Shown here piece by piece: positions 1 to 9,218 of a stretch of DNA of 64,000 nucleotides (position 1 is the first letter of the stretch; the number at the start of each line of letters is the position of its first letter). The notes beneath the pieces are model-generated. The model was not told where the DNA came from and ran no database searches. It saw only the letters and a list, made by a program, of their open reading frames with translations. The stretch covers positions 186,001-250,000 of the forward strand of contig NZ_QUBS01000089.1 in assembly GCF_003390925.1 (NCBI RefSeq), given 5' to 3'. This DNA comes from Trinickia diaoshuihuensis. GTDB lineage: Bacteria; Pseudomonadota; Gammaproteobacteria; Burkholderiales; Burkholderiaceae. Position numbers and translations under genes: made by a program.

Positions 1-220
1 GCCGGTCGGCCAGCGCACAGTCTTGGGTCGCGCGAACCGGCGAGCGCGGCGCCGGCGGCCACACCCCCAAATAGCGGCACAACGCGGACACGTAGACCGG
101 GCGGCCCGAGTGCGCTAGGTGCCGCGCCGCGTCGGCCACGCGCACCTGGCCCGCATGAGTCGTGAGCCATTGAAGCGCTTGCCGGTCGTCATCATTCGCC
201 AGTCGGATGAGCCGTTCCAT
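1..220 (-). CDS. Hypothetical protein, partial (C-terminus beyond left edge)
   Basis: An open frame runs leftward from an ATG at 220 off the window, giving 73 residues that begin MERLIRLANDDDRQALQWL. It has no stop, good codon use for this genome, and a weak CAGG ribosome site. The visible part is basic and soluble, with an AARHL stretch that could be part of a helix-turn-helix; I do not recognise the family. A LexA-type box lies only about 10 bp upstream of the start, so the gene is probably SOS-controlled. It is transcribed away from the siderophore locus and is not part of it. Confidence 0.6.
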   Translation of the reverse strand, partial: MERLIRLANDDDRQALQWLTTHAGQVRVADAARHLAHSGRPVYVSALCRYLGVWPPAPRSPVRATQDCALADR

Positions 221-230
221 ACAGAGCCTG

Positions 231-250
231 TACTGTATAAATGAACAGGT
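231..250 (-). promoter_or_regulatory. LexA (SOS) box
   Basis: The sequence contains a perfect CTGT-N8-ACAG (233-248) with an AT-rich centre. It sits inside a larger perfect inverted repeat with 11-bp arms, ACTGTATAAAT and ATTTATACAGT, separated by 10 bp. The box matches the proteobacterial LexA operator consensus. It lies 10-30 bp upstream of the leftward gene, where a repressor would cover its promoter. That it is LexA-bound is inference. Confidence 0.6.
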
Positions 251-305
251 AAATTTATACAGTGTTTTTTGACGAGGAGCAAGCAGCATCGCGCGGCAAA
301 GTAGA

Positions 306-329
306 TTTGAATAATATTGAGAATGATTC
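306..329 (+). promoter_or_regulatory. Fur-box-like site upstream of orbS
   Basis: An AT-rich stretch with GAAT-AATATT-GAGAATGATTC resembles overlapping Fur hexamers (GATAAT/ATTATC). It lies about 55 bp before the orbS start. In the related ornibactin and pyoverdine systems the sigma-factor gene is the Fur-repressed entry point, so both position and sequence fit. Confidence 0.55.
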
Positions 330-381
330 GCGTTTACGTTAAAGTTCCGACCATTCAACCAGACGACCAATGGAGGAACCG

Positions 382-1035
382 ATGTCCAACGCATGGGCCG
401 AGACGCACCTCAACTGGCCTGCCGGCACTCGAGCGAGCGCCCTTCGCTCGGCCGAAGAGGGCTGCGATGCGTGCCCTGCGGCGGTGCGATGCAAGGGAGC
501 GCTGCTCGATGCGCTCGTCTCGCACCGCGCTTCGCTGATCCAATTCGCCCGCTCGTTCGTGGGATGCGTCAGCCGCGCCGAGGATGTCGTCCATGACGTT
601 TTCATCAAGCTGGCGGGATTTCGCAATCAGGACGAAATTCGTCAGCCGCTCGCCTACGTCATGCGTATGGTGCGCAACGCCTCGATCGATGCGTGCCGGC
701 GGCAGTCGCTCGAAAACGTTTGGTATGCCTGCGAGGAAGAGGGCCTCGACGTCGCGTCCCCCGAGCCTTCGCCCGAAGCGGCGCTCTTGACGCGCGACGC
801 GCTACGCAGCGCGTTCAATGCACTCTCGCAACTGCCCGAGCGTACGCGCTGTGCCTTCGAGCGAGTCCGCCTGCGCGAGGAGACGTTGCAGGAAACGGCG
901 CGCGCGCTCGGCGTGTCGCAAACCTTGGTGCATTTCATGGTCCGCGATGCGGCACGGCACTGCGCCGATTGCGTCGAGGGCATCGGCAATCGTCCAGCGG
1001 CGTCTAAAAAAAGACGGGCGTCGAACGTCAATTGA
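382..1035 (+). CDS. orbS: ECF sigma factor for siderophore genes (OrbS/PvdS type)
   Basis: The 217-residue protein has ECF sigma-70 architecture: region 2 around residues 60-120 (FVGCVSRAEDVVHDVFIKL, then AYVMRMVRNASIDACRR) and region 4 around 140-200, with the helix-turn-helix ARALGVSQTLVHFMVRDA. I chose ATG 382 rather than the in-frame ATG 370 because GGAGG at 372-376 is correctly spaced only for the later one. No FecR-like anti-sigma gene is nearby and OrbA lacks a signalling domain. Control is therefore probably at the Fur site upstream, as in PvdS/OrbS systems. The last 30 bp of the gene carry the promoter for orbH. Confidence 0.9.
   Translation: MSNAWAETHLNWPAGTRASALRSAEEGCDACPAAVRCKGALLDALVSHRASLIQFARSFVGCVSRAEDVVHDVFIKLAGFRNQDEIRQPLAYVMRMVRNASIDACRRQSLENVWYACEEEGLDVASPEPSPEAALLTRDALRSAFNALSQLPERTRCAFERVRLREETLQETARALGVSQTLVHFMVRDAARHCADCVEGIGNRPAASKKRRASNVN
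1005..1029 (+). promoter_or_regulatory. OrbS-type promoter for orbH operon (inside 3' end of orbS)
   Basis: TAAA (1005-1008) and CGTC (1026-1029) are separated by exactly 17 bp. This matches the PvdS/OrbS class of promoter (TAAA/T at -35, CGT(C) at -10). The same motif with the same spacing occurs twice more in the window, upstream of orbE and orbI. It lies about 90 bp before orbH. Confidence 0.7.
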
Positions 1036-1119
1036 ATGGGCGCACCCGTTCGTGCCGGTTCGGTGCGAGGTGGTTTCGCCCGGTTCTCTCCCTCAACGTT
1101 TCCTGAAGCGCGAAAAGCC

Positions 1120-1350
1120 ATGAATTCGTCCACTCCCGCGAACGACGACGATATCGAATACTCGGTCGTCATCAACGATGAAGAGCAGTACTCCATTTGG
1201 CCGACGTTCCGGCCCGTGCCGGCCGGTTGGCGCGAGGTCGGCGTGCGCGGCCCCAAGGCCGCTTGTCTCGCCTATATCGAGACCGTCTGGACCGATATGC
1301 GGCCGGCCAGCCTGCGCCGGCATATGGATGCGGCCGCGCACGAAGCATGA
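1120..1350 (+). CDS. orbH: MbtH-like NRPS accessory protein
   Basis: The 76-residue protein has the MbtH signature: DEEQYSIWP, then VPAGW, then [14 protein letters not shown]. MbtH-like proteins bind adenylation domains and are needed for their folding or activity, so the partners here are OrbI and OrbJ. The frame is open further upstream, but ATG 1120 gives the normal family length. It is the first gene of the OrbS-driven operon; orbG starts 31 bp after its stop. Confidence 0.92.
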   Translation: MNSSTPANDDDIEYSVVINDEEQYSIWPTFRPVPAGWREVGVRGPKAACLAYIETVWTDMRPASLRRHMDAAAHEA

Positions 1351-1381
1351 GCGCGGACCTGAGCCCCATCGGGGAGGGTTT

Positions 1382-2452
1382 ATGACATCAAGCGTTCCTA
1401 GCATCGGCGATTTGCGGATCGAGCCCGGATTGCCGACTCTCATTTCGCCGCGCGAGCCCGGTTCCTTATCGCTCGACAGCGCGGCCGGCGTGCTGCGCGA
1501 TGCGATCGGCGCATGCCTCGAGCGTACCGGCGCCGTCCATTTGACCGGCTTCGGCCCGCCTTCGGTCGACGGTTTCGAGTACTTCGCCGCGTCGTTCGGC
1601 GCGCCGCTCGTCGATTATTCCTTCGCCTCGACGCCGCGCAGCCGCGTGCACGGCGCGGTCTACACGTCTACCGAATACCCGTCGCACCGCGCGATCCCGC
1701 TGCACAACGAGCAGTCTTACACGCGCGAGTGGCCGCTCAGGATCTGGTTTCATTGCGTCACGGCGGCACGCGCCGGCGGCGAGACTCCGATTGCCGATAG
1801 CCGGGCCATCTTGCGCGCGCTCGATCCCGCGCTCGTGGAGCGGTTCGCGCGGCGCGAGCTGTTGTACGTCCGCAATTTCGGGCAGGGCGTCGATCTGCCA
1901 TGGCAACGTGCGTTCGGGACCGACGATCGAGCTAGTGTGCAACGCGTGTGCGATCAGCGCGGGATCGAATGCGAATGGCGCGAGGACACGGACGGACAAT
2001 GGCTCCTGCGCACGCGCGAGCGATGCCAAGCCGTGGCGGTTCATCCGCATACGGGCGAGCTCGTCTGGTTCAATCAGGCGCACCTGTTTCACTTGTCGGC
2101 GCTAGATGTGCCCGTGCAGGAGGCGTTGATCGAAACCGTCGGCGTCGAGAACGTGCCGCGCAACGTCTTTTACGGCGACGGTGCGCCGCTCGAATCCGAT
2201 GCGCTCGCGCAGATCCGTGCGGTGTTGGACGAGAAGCTGATCGTATTCCCTTGGGCCGAAGGCGATGTCCTCATGCTCGACAACATGCTGTGCGCCCATG
2301 CGCGTACGCCATTTGCCGGGCCGCGCAAGGTCGTCGTCGCCATGGCGCGCAATCATCGCGCGAGCGAGGCCGAGCATGCCGCGGCGGCGCACGCGGTTCG
2401 CGCGCTCGCAAGCCCGATTTCTGCGGCGGCTTCCGTGGGGGCCGGCGCATGA
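1382..2452 (+). CDS. orbG: TauD/SyrP-like Fe(II)/2-oxoglutarate dioxygenase, aspartate beta-hydroxylase
   Basis: The 356-residue protein belongs to the TauD/TfdA dioxygenase family. The facial triad is visible as HNE (within PLHNEQSYTREWP) and a distal His in NMLCAHARTPFAGPRK, whose downstream Arg would bind 2-oxoglutarate. In ornibactin and malleobactin systems this enzyme makes the threo-beta-hydroxy-aspartate that chelates iron. The Asp-selective A2 domain of the NRPS in this locus agrees. A strong GGGGAGGG precedes ATG 1382. The gene overlaps orbC by 4 bp (ATGA), implying translational coupling. Confidence 0.85.
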   Translation: MTSSVPSIGDLRIEPGLPTLISPREPGSLSLDSAAGVLRDAIGACLERTGAVHLTGFGPPSVDGFEYFAASFGAPLVDYSFASTPRSRVHGAVYTSTEYPSHRAIPLHNEQSYTREWPLRIWFHCVTAARAGGETPIADSRAILRALDPALVERFARRELLYVRNFGQGVDLPWQRAFGTDDRASVQRVCDQRGIECEWREDTDGQWLLRTRERCQAVAVHPHTGELVWFNQAHLFHLSALDVPVQEALIETVGVENVPRNVFYGDGAPLESDALAQIRAVLDEKLIVFPWAEGDVLMLDNMLCAHARTPFAGPRKVVVAMARNHRASEAEHAAAAHAVRALASPISAAASVGAGA

Positions 2453-3258
2453 CGCGCGCGGCCATCGCGGCGCGCGCGCTGAGCGCGGGCTATGGCGGGC
2501 GGGCCGTCGTCGAGGGACTCGATATTGCGCTGCCCGAGCGTCGCGTGACGGCGCTATGCGGGCCCAACGGTTGCGGCAAAAGCACGCTGCTGCGTACGCT
2601 CGCCGGATTGCAGGCCGCGCTCGGCGGCCACGTCGAGGTCGCGGGCAAGCCGCTCGGATCGTACCGGCGCCGCGATCTGGCGCGTACGCTCGCGATGCTG
2701 TCTCAGTTCAACGAGGTACCCGCGGGGTTGACGGTGCGCGAACTCGTGGCGTACGGCCGGTTCGCGTACGCAAAGTGGCTGCGCGGGCCCACGCGCGAAG
2801 ATACGGCCGCCGTGGACGAGGCGTTGGTCGCGACGGGGCTGGAGGAGTACGGTGCACGCGATCTCGCGGCGCTGTCGGGGGGCGAACGGCAACGCGCGTG
2901 GATTGCGATGGCGCTCGCACAAGGCGCGCCCATCGTCTTGCTCGACGAGCCGACGACTTACCTCGATATCCGCCATCAACTCGAGGTGCTCGGCCAATTG
3001 CGGCGTCTGAACCGCGAACGCGGTTTGACGATCGTATGGGTCTTGCATGATTTGAATCAAGCCGCGGCGTTCAGCGACGAAATCGTTCTCATGCGCGCGG
3101 GCCGTATCGTCGCGCAGGGCGCGCCCGACGCGATCATGCAGCCGGCGTATCTCGAAGCGGCTTTCGACGTGCCGATGTTGCGCCTCGAGCACCCGCAAAC
3201 GGGCGTGCCGCTGTGCGTTCCCGCGCACGCCGCGGCGAGAGCGGAGATGGCGGTATGA
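2449..3258 (+). CDS. orbC: Ferric-siderophore ABC importer, ATPase subunit
   Basis: The 269-residue FhuC/FecE-type ATPase has Walker A GPNGCGKST (about residue 40), signature LSGGERQRAW, Walker B IVLLDEPTTYLD and a switch His in VLHDLNQAAAF. It energises uptake of the ferric siderophore through OrbD. The start overlaps the orbG stop (ATGA), and its own stop overlaps the orbD start by 4 bp. The chain of overlaps indicates one polycistronic unit. Confidence 0.9.
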   Translation: MTRAAIAARALSAGYGGRAVVEGLDIALPERRVTALCGPNGCGKSTLLRTLAGLQAALGGHVEVAGKPLGSYRRRDLARTLAMLSQFNEVPAGLTVRELVAYGRFAYAKWLRGPTREDTAAVDEALVATGLEEYGARDLAALSGGERQRAWIAMALAQGAPIVLLDEPTTYLDIRHQLEVLGQLRRLNRERGLTIVWVLHDLNQAAAFSDEIVLMRAGRIVAQGAPDAIMQPAYLEAAFDVPMLRLEHPQTGVPLCVPAHAAARAEMAV

Positions 3259-5381
3259 ACGCGCGAACGCCGTTTCGTGCCGTCGCGGTCGGAGCCCCCC
3301 GCGCGCCGGACGAGCGCGCCTATATAGCGATGTTGTCGCTCGCCGCGCTGCTTGTCGTCGTCAGTATCGTTCGGCTGGCGCCCGATCTCGCGCGCTATTG
3401 GACGGCCGGCGTCACGCCGCGCACTGCGGGTGGCGTGCCCGGCGATGCCTTGGCGCTCGCGCGCGTGATGTTGTTCGAACTGCACGGGCCCCGAGTGCTC
3501 GCCGCCCTGGCAGCCGGCGCATCGTTCGGCTTGGCCGGAGCGGTGTTCCAAGCGCTCGCCCGCAACGACCTCGCCTCGCCCGACGTCCTCGGCGTGACGG
3601 GCGGGGCCCAATTCGGGCTGCTGCTCGTCATGCTCTGGCCCGCCTTGGCGGGCATCGCGACGCCGCTCGTGCTGTTCGGCGCGGGACTCGTAGCTGCCGG
3701 CGTGGTCGCGGTTGCGGCGGGGGGCTGGCGTGCCACTGCGCTGCGGCTCTTGCTGGCGGGCAGCGTCTGCGCGCTGCTGTTTTCGGCGATGACGACGCTC
3801 GCGCTCGCATGGTCGGAGCAAAGTATCGCCGGCGTCGCGCTGTGGTCCAGCGGGAGTCTTTATCAGCCCGGCGCACAGGGGCTCATGTCCGCACTGGTTT
3901 GGCTCGCGCTACCGCTCGCGGTGTTGCCGCCAGTCGTGCGCTCGCTCGATGTCTTATCGCTCGGCGAACGTACCGCAACGATGCTGGGTGTACGCGTCGA
4001 TGCGGTACGGTTCGGCGCGCTTGTCGCGGCGGTGGGTTGCACGAGCGTGGCCGTCGCCATCGCCGGGCCGATGGCGTACGTCGGTCTCGTCGCGCCGAAC
4101 CTCGTGCGGCGCTGGCCCGGTCTGCGCGCGGTGCGCGTCGCGCGGCTGTCGCTATGCTCGGCTTTGGCCGGTGCGCTCCTCGTATCGGTGACCGACGCGG
4201 CCGTGCTTGCGCTCGATTTGGACGGTACGCTTTCAACCGGGGTCGCCGTCGCGCTCGTCGGCGCGCCTCTCATGCTCGCCTTGATCGTGCGCGACGGGCT
4301 GGGCCGGCCGCCCGGCGTGGGCGCGGCGCAGGGCGGCGCACTCATCGCGCCGGCGTTCATCGAGCGCTGGGCGCGGCGCATTCCTCCCATCCCGATACCG
4401 CTTGCTCTGCTTGCACTGATGCTGCTCGGCGTAGCCGTGCTCGCGGTGGCCGGTGCGAGCGGTCCGGTCTTCTTGGCGCCGGCCCGATGGTGGGCCGGCG
4501 TCGCCGGGCATGACGCGTTCGCGCGCACGCTGCTCCTGTTGAGGCTGCCCCGCGCCGCATGCGCGCTGCTCGCGGGCGCGCTGCTTGCCGCGAGCGGCGT
4601 CCTTATGCAAAGCGTCGTGCGCAATCCGCTCGCGGGGCCCGAGGTGCTCGGCGTGACGCAGGGCGCGTCGCTCGCGGTGCTCATCGCCATGGCCCTCGAC
4701 GACCGTATCGGACACCTCGGCACGTTCGCCGCCTCGCTGACGGGCGCGATGGCAACACTTGCGCTCGTCCTCGCGCTCAATCGGCGCACGCGTTACGCGC
4801 CGCTTCCGGTCGCGTTGTCGGGGCTCGTCCTCGGCACGCTCGCCACGACGCTCGCGCAGTGGCTGATCGCCCAAGCCAGCCTGCAGCCGGCGCGTTTCGT
4901 CGTTTGGCTTGCCGGTGGAACCTACGGGCGTGGGCTCACCGATGCGCTCTCGTTGTTGCCATGGGGCGTGTTGGCCATCGTCTTTGCCGCTCTGCTCGCA
5001 CGGCCGCTCGATCTTCTCGCGTTAGGCGACGACCAAGCGGCGGCGCTCGGGGTGCCGACGTCGTGGCTGCGCATGGGTGCGCTCGTTTGCGCGACGCTGC
5101 TCGCCTGCGCGGCGGTGGCGGTCGTGGGGCCCATCGGATTCGTCGGTTTGATGGCGCCGCATGCGGCGTCACTGCTCGGCGCGCGTTCTCATCGCTCGCG
5201 GCTTTTGTTGGCCGTTGCGCTCGGCGGGCTGATCACGGCCGCCGCGGACATCGGCGCGCGCACTATCGTCGCCCCACGCGAGGTGCCAGCGGGCGCACTG
5301 ACCGCGATGATCGGCGCGCCCTATCTGCTGGTTTTACTGGTCGTGCAAGCACGGCGCGAACGCGCGGGAGCGGGGCGATGA
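3255..5381 (+). CDS. orbD: Ferric-siderophore ABC importer, fused double permease
   Basis: The 708-residue, highly hydrophobic protein is made of two FecCD-type permease halves in tandem, as in FhuB. Each half repeats the family landmarks: GPRVLAALAAGASFGLAGAVFQ with RNDLASPDVLGVT in the first, and LPRAACALLAGALLAASGVLMQ with RNPLAGPEVLGVT in the second. GPMAYVGLVAPNLVR and GPIGFVGLMAPHAASLL are the matching loops for contact with the ATPase. About 20 membrane helices are expected. It forms the inner-membrane channel with OrbC and OrbB. Confidence 0.9.
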   Translation: MNARTPFRAVAVGAPRAPDERAYIAMLSLAALLVVVSIVRLAPDLARYWTAGVTPRTAGGVPGDALALARVMLFELHGPRVLAALAAGASFGLAGAVFQALARNDLASPDVLGVTGGAQFGLLLVMLWPALAGIATPLVLFGAGLVAAGVVAVAAGGWRATALRLLLAGSVCALLFSAMTTLALAWSEQSIAGVALWSSGSLYQPGAQGLMSALVWLALPLAVLPPVVRSLDVLSLGERTATMLGVRVDAVRFGALVAAVGCTSVAVAIAGPMAYVGLVAPNLVRRWPGLRAVRVARLSLCSALAGALLVSVTDAAVLALDLDGTLSTGVAVALVGAPLMLALIVRDGLGRPPGVGAAQGGALIAPAFIERWARRIPPIPIPLALLALMLLGVAVLAVAGASGPVFLAPARWWAGVAGHDAFARTLLLLRLPRAACALLAGALLAASGVLMQSVVRNPLAGPEVLGVTQGASLAVLIAMALDDRIGHLGTFAASLTGAMATLALVLALNRRTRYAPLPVALSGLVLGTLATTLAQWLIAQASLQPARFVVWLAGGTYGRGLTDALSLLPWGVLAIVFAALLARPLDLLALGDDQAAALGVPTSWLRMGALVCATLLACAAVAVVGPIGFVGLMAPHAASLLGARSHRSRLLLAVALGGLITAAADIGARTIVAPREVPAGALTAMIGAPYLLVLLVVQARRERAGAGR

Positions 5382-6163
5382 GTGCGGCCGAGCCGCAAGC
5401 TTTCGCGGCGCTCGTCGAAGGCTCGCCGCTATTGCCGCTGCTGGAGCGCGTATGGATCGGCGGGGCCGAGACCGCCCGTCATCGCGACGACAAGCTCGTC
5501 TATGTGCGCGTGGATCAGTTGGCCGCGGAGCGCGATCGGATGCTCGACGCGATGGTGCGGCGATATGGCGGCGAGCCGTCGCTTCATGGGCGAGCGCTAT
5601 TGTCTCAATGGAGCAAGTTCTATTTTCGGTTGGCGGCGCCCGCGGCGATCGCGGCCGCATTGACGTTGGGACGCCCGCTCGGGATGGCGGCCGAGCGCTG
5701 CTCGGTCGCACTATGCGACGGCATGCCGGACGCGTTGTACTTGCCGCGCGACGCGCTTGACGCGCCGACAACCGACCCCGCGCGCCGGTATCGCTCGTTC
5801 GTGTATGAGCATCTGCAAATCGTCGTGGAGATTCTCAGCGCTCTTGTGCCGATGGCGCCGCGCGTGTTGTGGAGCAACGCGGGAAATCTACTCGACGCGC
5901 TGCTCGATGCGTATCGGAGCGACGAAGCGAGCGAACAGGCAGCGCTCGATGCGCAGTGGATGTTCGCCTCAGAACGTCATCCGCTGCATGGTAGCGTGCG
6001 CGCGATGACGCCTCGGTCCGCACTCTTACCCACACCGTTTCGCGCACGCCGCGTTTGCTGTTTGCGCTATGAGATCCCTGGAGAACGACAACTGTGCGGA
6101 AGTTGCCCCTTGTTGTTGACGATGAACGACGAACAGATTGCCGAGCAGGCGGCGGCCGATTGA
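5378..6163 (+). CDS. orbF: FhuF-like ferric-siderophore reductase
   Basis: The 261-residue protein ends with the FhuF-type [2Fe-2S] cysteine motif CC-x10-C-x2-C ([17 protein letters not shown]). FhuF proteins reduce ferric hydroxamate siderophores in the cytoplasm to release iron. The start overlaps the orbD stop by 4 bp. The symbol follows the ornibactin nomenclature as I recall it, in which orbF is the reductase; the function is surer than the letter. Confidence 0.82.
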   Translation: MSAAEPQAFAALVEGSPLLPLLERVWIGGAETARHRDDKLVYVRVDQLAAERDRMLDAMVRRYGGEPSLHGRALLSQWSKFYFRLAAPAAIAAALTLGRPLGMAAERCSVALCDGMPDALYLPRDALDAPTTDPARRYRSFVYEHLQIVVEILSALVPMAPRVLWSNAGNLLDALLDAYRSDEASEQAALDAQWMFASERHPLHGSVRAMTPRSALLPTPFRARRVCCLRYEIPGERQLCGSCPLLLTMNDEQIAEQAAAD

Positions 6164-7275
6164 ATGCACGGCACAGGCGGCGAGTGCGGCTTCGCTTGCG
6201 CGTCATGGCAGCCGCGCTCGCTTGCTTGGGGTTCGGCTTGCCTGACGCGGCGAGCGCGGCCAAGCTCGCGACCTTCGCGAACGTGTCGGTCCAACACGGA
6301 ACGCAGCGGGTCGCCGTCGGCCCAAACGATGCGCCATCGACTCGCGGGATATGCGGGGCCATCGCCGATAATCCGACGATCGCGCAGGCAAGCCGCTCGC
6401 TGCCCGCGCGGCCCATGCGAATCGTCGTCCTCGAATTCATGTTCGCGGAAGATCTGGCCGCGCTCGATGTCACGCCGGTGGGGATGGTCGATACGGCCTA
6501 CTACCCGGCCTGGATCGGCTACGACGCCAAGCGTTTGAGCACCGTACCCGACGTCGGCACGCGGCAAGAGCCGAGCCTTGAAGCGATCGCTGCGCTTGCG
6601 CCCGATCTCATCATCGGCGTGGGATTCCGGCATGCTTCGATCTTCGACGCATTGCAATCGATCGCGCCCACTGTCTTGTTCCGTTTCAACCCGGATGCGC
6701 CGCTGGCCGGCGCGCAGGCCAGCCAACTCCAATGGTCGCGCCGGATCTTCGACACGATCGGCTGCCTCACCCAGCGCGCGGCGCGTGCGCAGGCGCTCGA
6801 GCGAGCACTCGACGAGGGCTTGGCGCGCGACCGCCAACGCTTGGCGGCCGCGGGACGAAGCGGCGAGTCGTTTGTCCTGCTGCAAGAACTCGGACTGGCC
6901 GATCGCTACTGGGCCTATACGGGCAACAGCATGGCGGGCGGTGTGGCGCGCGAACTCGGGATCGATCTGTGGCCCGCCGAGACGACGCGCGAGGGCACGC
7001 GCTACGTCAACTCCGAAGACTTGCTGGGCCGCGCCGATTCGAGCGTTTTGCTCGTCAGCGCGACGGGGCCCGAGACGACGCTTGCCGAGAAGCTGGCCTC
7101 GCCCGTATGGCGTTACGTACCCGCGCGACGCAGCGGCCGCGTAGGGCTCATCGAACGCAATGTCTGGGGTTTCGGCGGGCCGATGTCGGCATTGCGACTC
7201 GCGAACATGCTGACCGACGCATTATCGGCACTGCCGGCCCCCGCGGGCTCGCCCGTCAAGGCCGAGTCTCGCTGA
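6160..7275 (+). CDS. orbB: Periplasmic ferric-siderophore-binding protein
   Basis: The protein is FhuD/class-III-like and about 371 residues long. It has an Arg-rich n-region ([11 protein letters not shown]), a hydrophobic core [13 protein letters not shown] and probable cleavage after AASA. Later landmarks are [28 protein letters not shown] and [18 protein letters not shown]. It should hand the ferric siderophore from OrbA to OrbD. The start is uncertain. TTG 6160 overlaps the orbF stop, which fits the coupling seen in the rest of the operon, but ATG 6205 is possible. The 3' end overlaps the convergent orbE by 20 bp. Confidence 0.82.
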   Translation: MNARHRRRVRLRLRVMAAALACLGFGLPDAASAAKLATFANVSVQHGTQRVAVGPNDAPSTRGICGAIADNPTIAQASRSLPARPMRIVVLEFMFAEDLAALDVTPVGMVDTAYYPAWIGYDAKRLSTVPDVGTRQEPSLEAIAALAPDLIIGVGFRHASIFDALQSIAPTVLFRFNPDAPLAGAQASQLQWSRRIFDTIGCLTQRAARAQALERALDEGLARDRQRLAAAGRSGESFVLLQELGLADRYWAYTGNSMAGGVARELGIDLWPAETTREGTRYVNSEDLLGRADSSVLLVSATGPETTLAEKLASPVWRYVPARRSGRVGLIERNVWGFGGPMSALRLANMLTDALSALPAPAGSPVKAESR

Positions 7276-8965
7276 CGATGGTGCCGTTCTCGAGCTTGAC
7301 GATGCGGTCGGCGTGACCGAAATAGCGGTCGTCGTGTGTGACGACGACGACCGTTTTCCCGCGTGCCCTCAATTCAGGCAGCAACTGTTCGTAGAACACC
7401 GCCTTGAATGACGGGTCTTGATCGGCGGCCCATTCGTCGAATAGATAGAACGGCCGGTCTTCGAGGTAGGCCACCACGAGCGCGAGCCGTTTGCGTTGTC
7501 CGGTCGAGAGCGCGCGTGTCGAAAACGCGCCGCGCTCGACGCGGACCTTGTGATCGAGCGCGAGCTTCGCCAGCAATGCGTTGGCCCGGGCATCGACCTC
7601 GGCGTCGCGCGCATCGTCGCGATCGGCGATGCCGAGCAGCGTATCGAACAAATGAAAGTCGTTGAAGACGGCCGAGAAGCGCTCCCGATAAGCGGCTCGC
7701 GCAGCCGCATCGACACGGCCGCCGTCGACTTCGATGATGCCGGTCTCGGGTTCGTATAAACCCGCGATAAGCTTGGCGAGCGTTGTCTTGCCGCTCCCGT
7801 TGCCGCCGACGATGAACACGATCTCGCCCGGCGTGAAAGTCAAGTCGATCGGACCGAGGCGAAACAGCCGCTCCTCGCGCTCATGCAGATAGGAATGGGT
7901 CACGTTGCGCAGCGCCAAGCGCTGGAAGGACGCTGAAGCGGCCAAGCCGTCAATGGCGAGCGCGTCTTCGGCGGGCCGGTGCGCCGAGTCGAAGCCTGCC
8001 AATACGCCTTCGATGCGTGCGAGCGAGAGCCGAGCGGCGTTCAGCGTGGGGATGTTGTTCAGCAGGCCGTCGAGCGGCACCAGCATGAACAGAAACACGA
8101 TGACGTAGCTGGCCGCCTCGCGGACATCGGCATGCGCGCCGAACGCAGGCATGAAGGCCGCGATCCCGAGGAACACGTAGAACAAGAAGATGATCCAGCC
8201 GACCCCGGCCGCATAGGCCGTGAAAGCGCGGCGCCGCGCGTGACGGACCTCGTCGATGGCCTTGCCTAATTTTTCGTCGAGAAAGCGACGGCCCCGTTCG
8301 CGATGCAACCGCAATTCCTTCGCGCCCGCGAATAACGCACCCAAATGATCGAACAGTCGATCTTGCGCATGGCCGGCCGTTTCGAGCGCGGCCAGTGCCC
8401 GTGCGTCGCCGAAGCGGTAGCCGAGCGAGCCGATCGCGATCGCGCCGAGCGCGAGTAGACAGACCGGCCAGGATAAGTAGGCGAGGTAAGCGAGGCAGCC
8501 GGCGACGATCGAACCGTGCATCACCACGTTGGGCAACGCGAAGAAGAGCATCGAGACGTTCGTGGCGTCGTCGGTCAGGATCGATTGGACGGGCGCCGCG
8601 CCGATCCGCTCCAACTCGCGCAACTCGGCGCGGGCCACATGCCCGGCGACATGGGCGCGAAGATGGCCGATCGTGTCCTGCGATAAACGGGCGAAGAGCA
8701 TCCCCGACGCAATGCGCGAGGCAAGCGCGGCGCAGGCGCAAGCGGCGAAGGCCAAGGCCAGGCGCTGCGTAGCGGAGGCGGACGAGGCGAGCGCGCGTTC
8801 GAGCGTCGCGACGAGCAGCACACTTGCCGCGCCGTTGGCGACGGAGGCGAGCAGCGCGAAGGCGAACGTTCCGCGCGATCGGCGCAGCAACGTCAGCAGC
8901 AGTTGCGTGGCGGGCCGCGACGAAGGCGGGGCCGCGAGGGTCGGCGAAATGGAATGGGTAGTCAT
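7256..8965 (-). CDS. orbE: PvdE-type ABC exporter (siderophore or precursor export)
   Basis: The 569-residue fused transporter has about six membrane helices in the first ~310 residues, then an ATPase. The ATPase has Walker [10 protein letters not shown], signature LSTGQRKRL and Walker [16 protein letters not shown]. The degenerate LSTGQ and the DEWAADQDP Walker B are typical of the PvdE/SyrD cyclic-peptide-exporter family, which moves siderophore peptides into the periplasm. The gene is divergent from orbI with its own OrbS-type promoter. Its 3' end overlaps orbB by 20 bp, so the two transcripts are antisense at their ends. Confidence 0.88.
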   Translation of the reverse strand: MTTHSISPTLAAPPSSRPATQLLLTLLRRSRGTFAFALLASVANGAASVLLVATLERALASSASATQRLALAFAACACAALASRIASGMLFARLSQDTIGHLRAHVAGHVARAELRELERIGAAPVQSILTDDATNVSMLFFALPNVVMHGSIVAGCLAYLAYLSWPVCLLALGAIAIGSLGYRFGDARALAALETAGHAQDRLFDHLGALFAGAKELRLHRERGRRFLDEKLGKAIDEVRHARRRAFTAYAAGVGWIIFLFYVFLGIAAFMPAFGAHADVREAASYVIVFLFMLVPLDGLLNNIPTLNAARLSLARIEGVLAGFDSAHRPAEDALAIDGLAASASFQRLALRNVTHSYLHEREERLFRLGPIDLTFTPGEIVFIVGGNGSGKTTLAKLIAGLYEPETGIIEVDGGRVDAAARAAYRERFSAVFNDFHLFDTLLGIADRDDARDAEVDARANALLAKLALDHKVRVERGAFSTRALSTGQRKRLALVVAYLEDRPFYLFDEWAADQDPSFKAVFYEQLLPELRARGKTVVVVTHDDRYFGHADRIVKLENGTIVSETRP

Positions 8966-9017
8966 CGATGGCTAGCAAGTTGGGACGAAGACGTCACGCG
9001 CAGGGTGTCCATCGATA

Positions 9018-9042
9018 GACGATTGAGCGTTCGAAAGTTTTA
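9018..9042 (-). promoter_or_regulatory. OrbS-type promoter for orbE
   Basis: Reading leftward, TAAA (9042-9039) and CGTC (9021-9018) are separated by exactly 17 bp. The element lies about 50 bp upstream of orbE and is the second of three identical-spacing matches in the window. The -10 element faces the orbE start. Confidence 0.7.
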
Positions 9043-9093
9043 GCGGGTTCGAGCACAGGCGTCGAGATCGACGGGTGAGCAGTGCATTGCCTC

Positions 9094-9118
9094 TAAAAAT
9101 TTTCGATCGAGAAACGTC
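9094..9118 (+). promoter_or_regulatory. OrbS-type promoter for orbI
   Basis: TAAA (9094-9097) and CGTC (9115-9118) are separated by 17 bp, about 100 bp upstream of orbI. It is back to back with the orbE promoter, so the 253-bp gap is a bidirectional OrbS control region. Confidence 0.7.
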
Positions 9119-9218
9119 ATTGGGTTGAAGCTGCCGCAAAACGCCGTGCGCGACGATTCCCATCGGTTCGTCGATATCCGCGGCTCGCAGCGGCGCAATG
9201 GACCAATAGAGGGATCCG

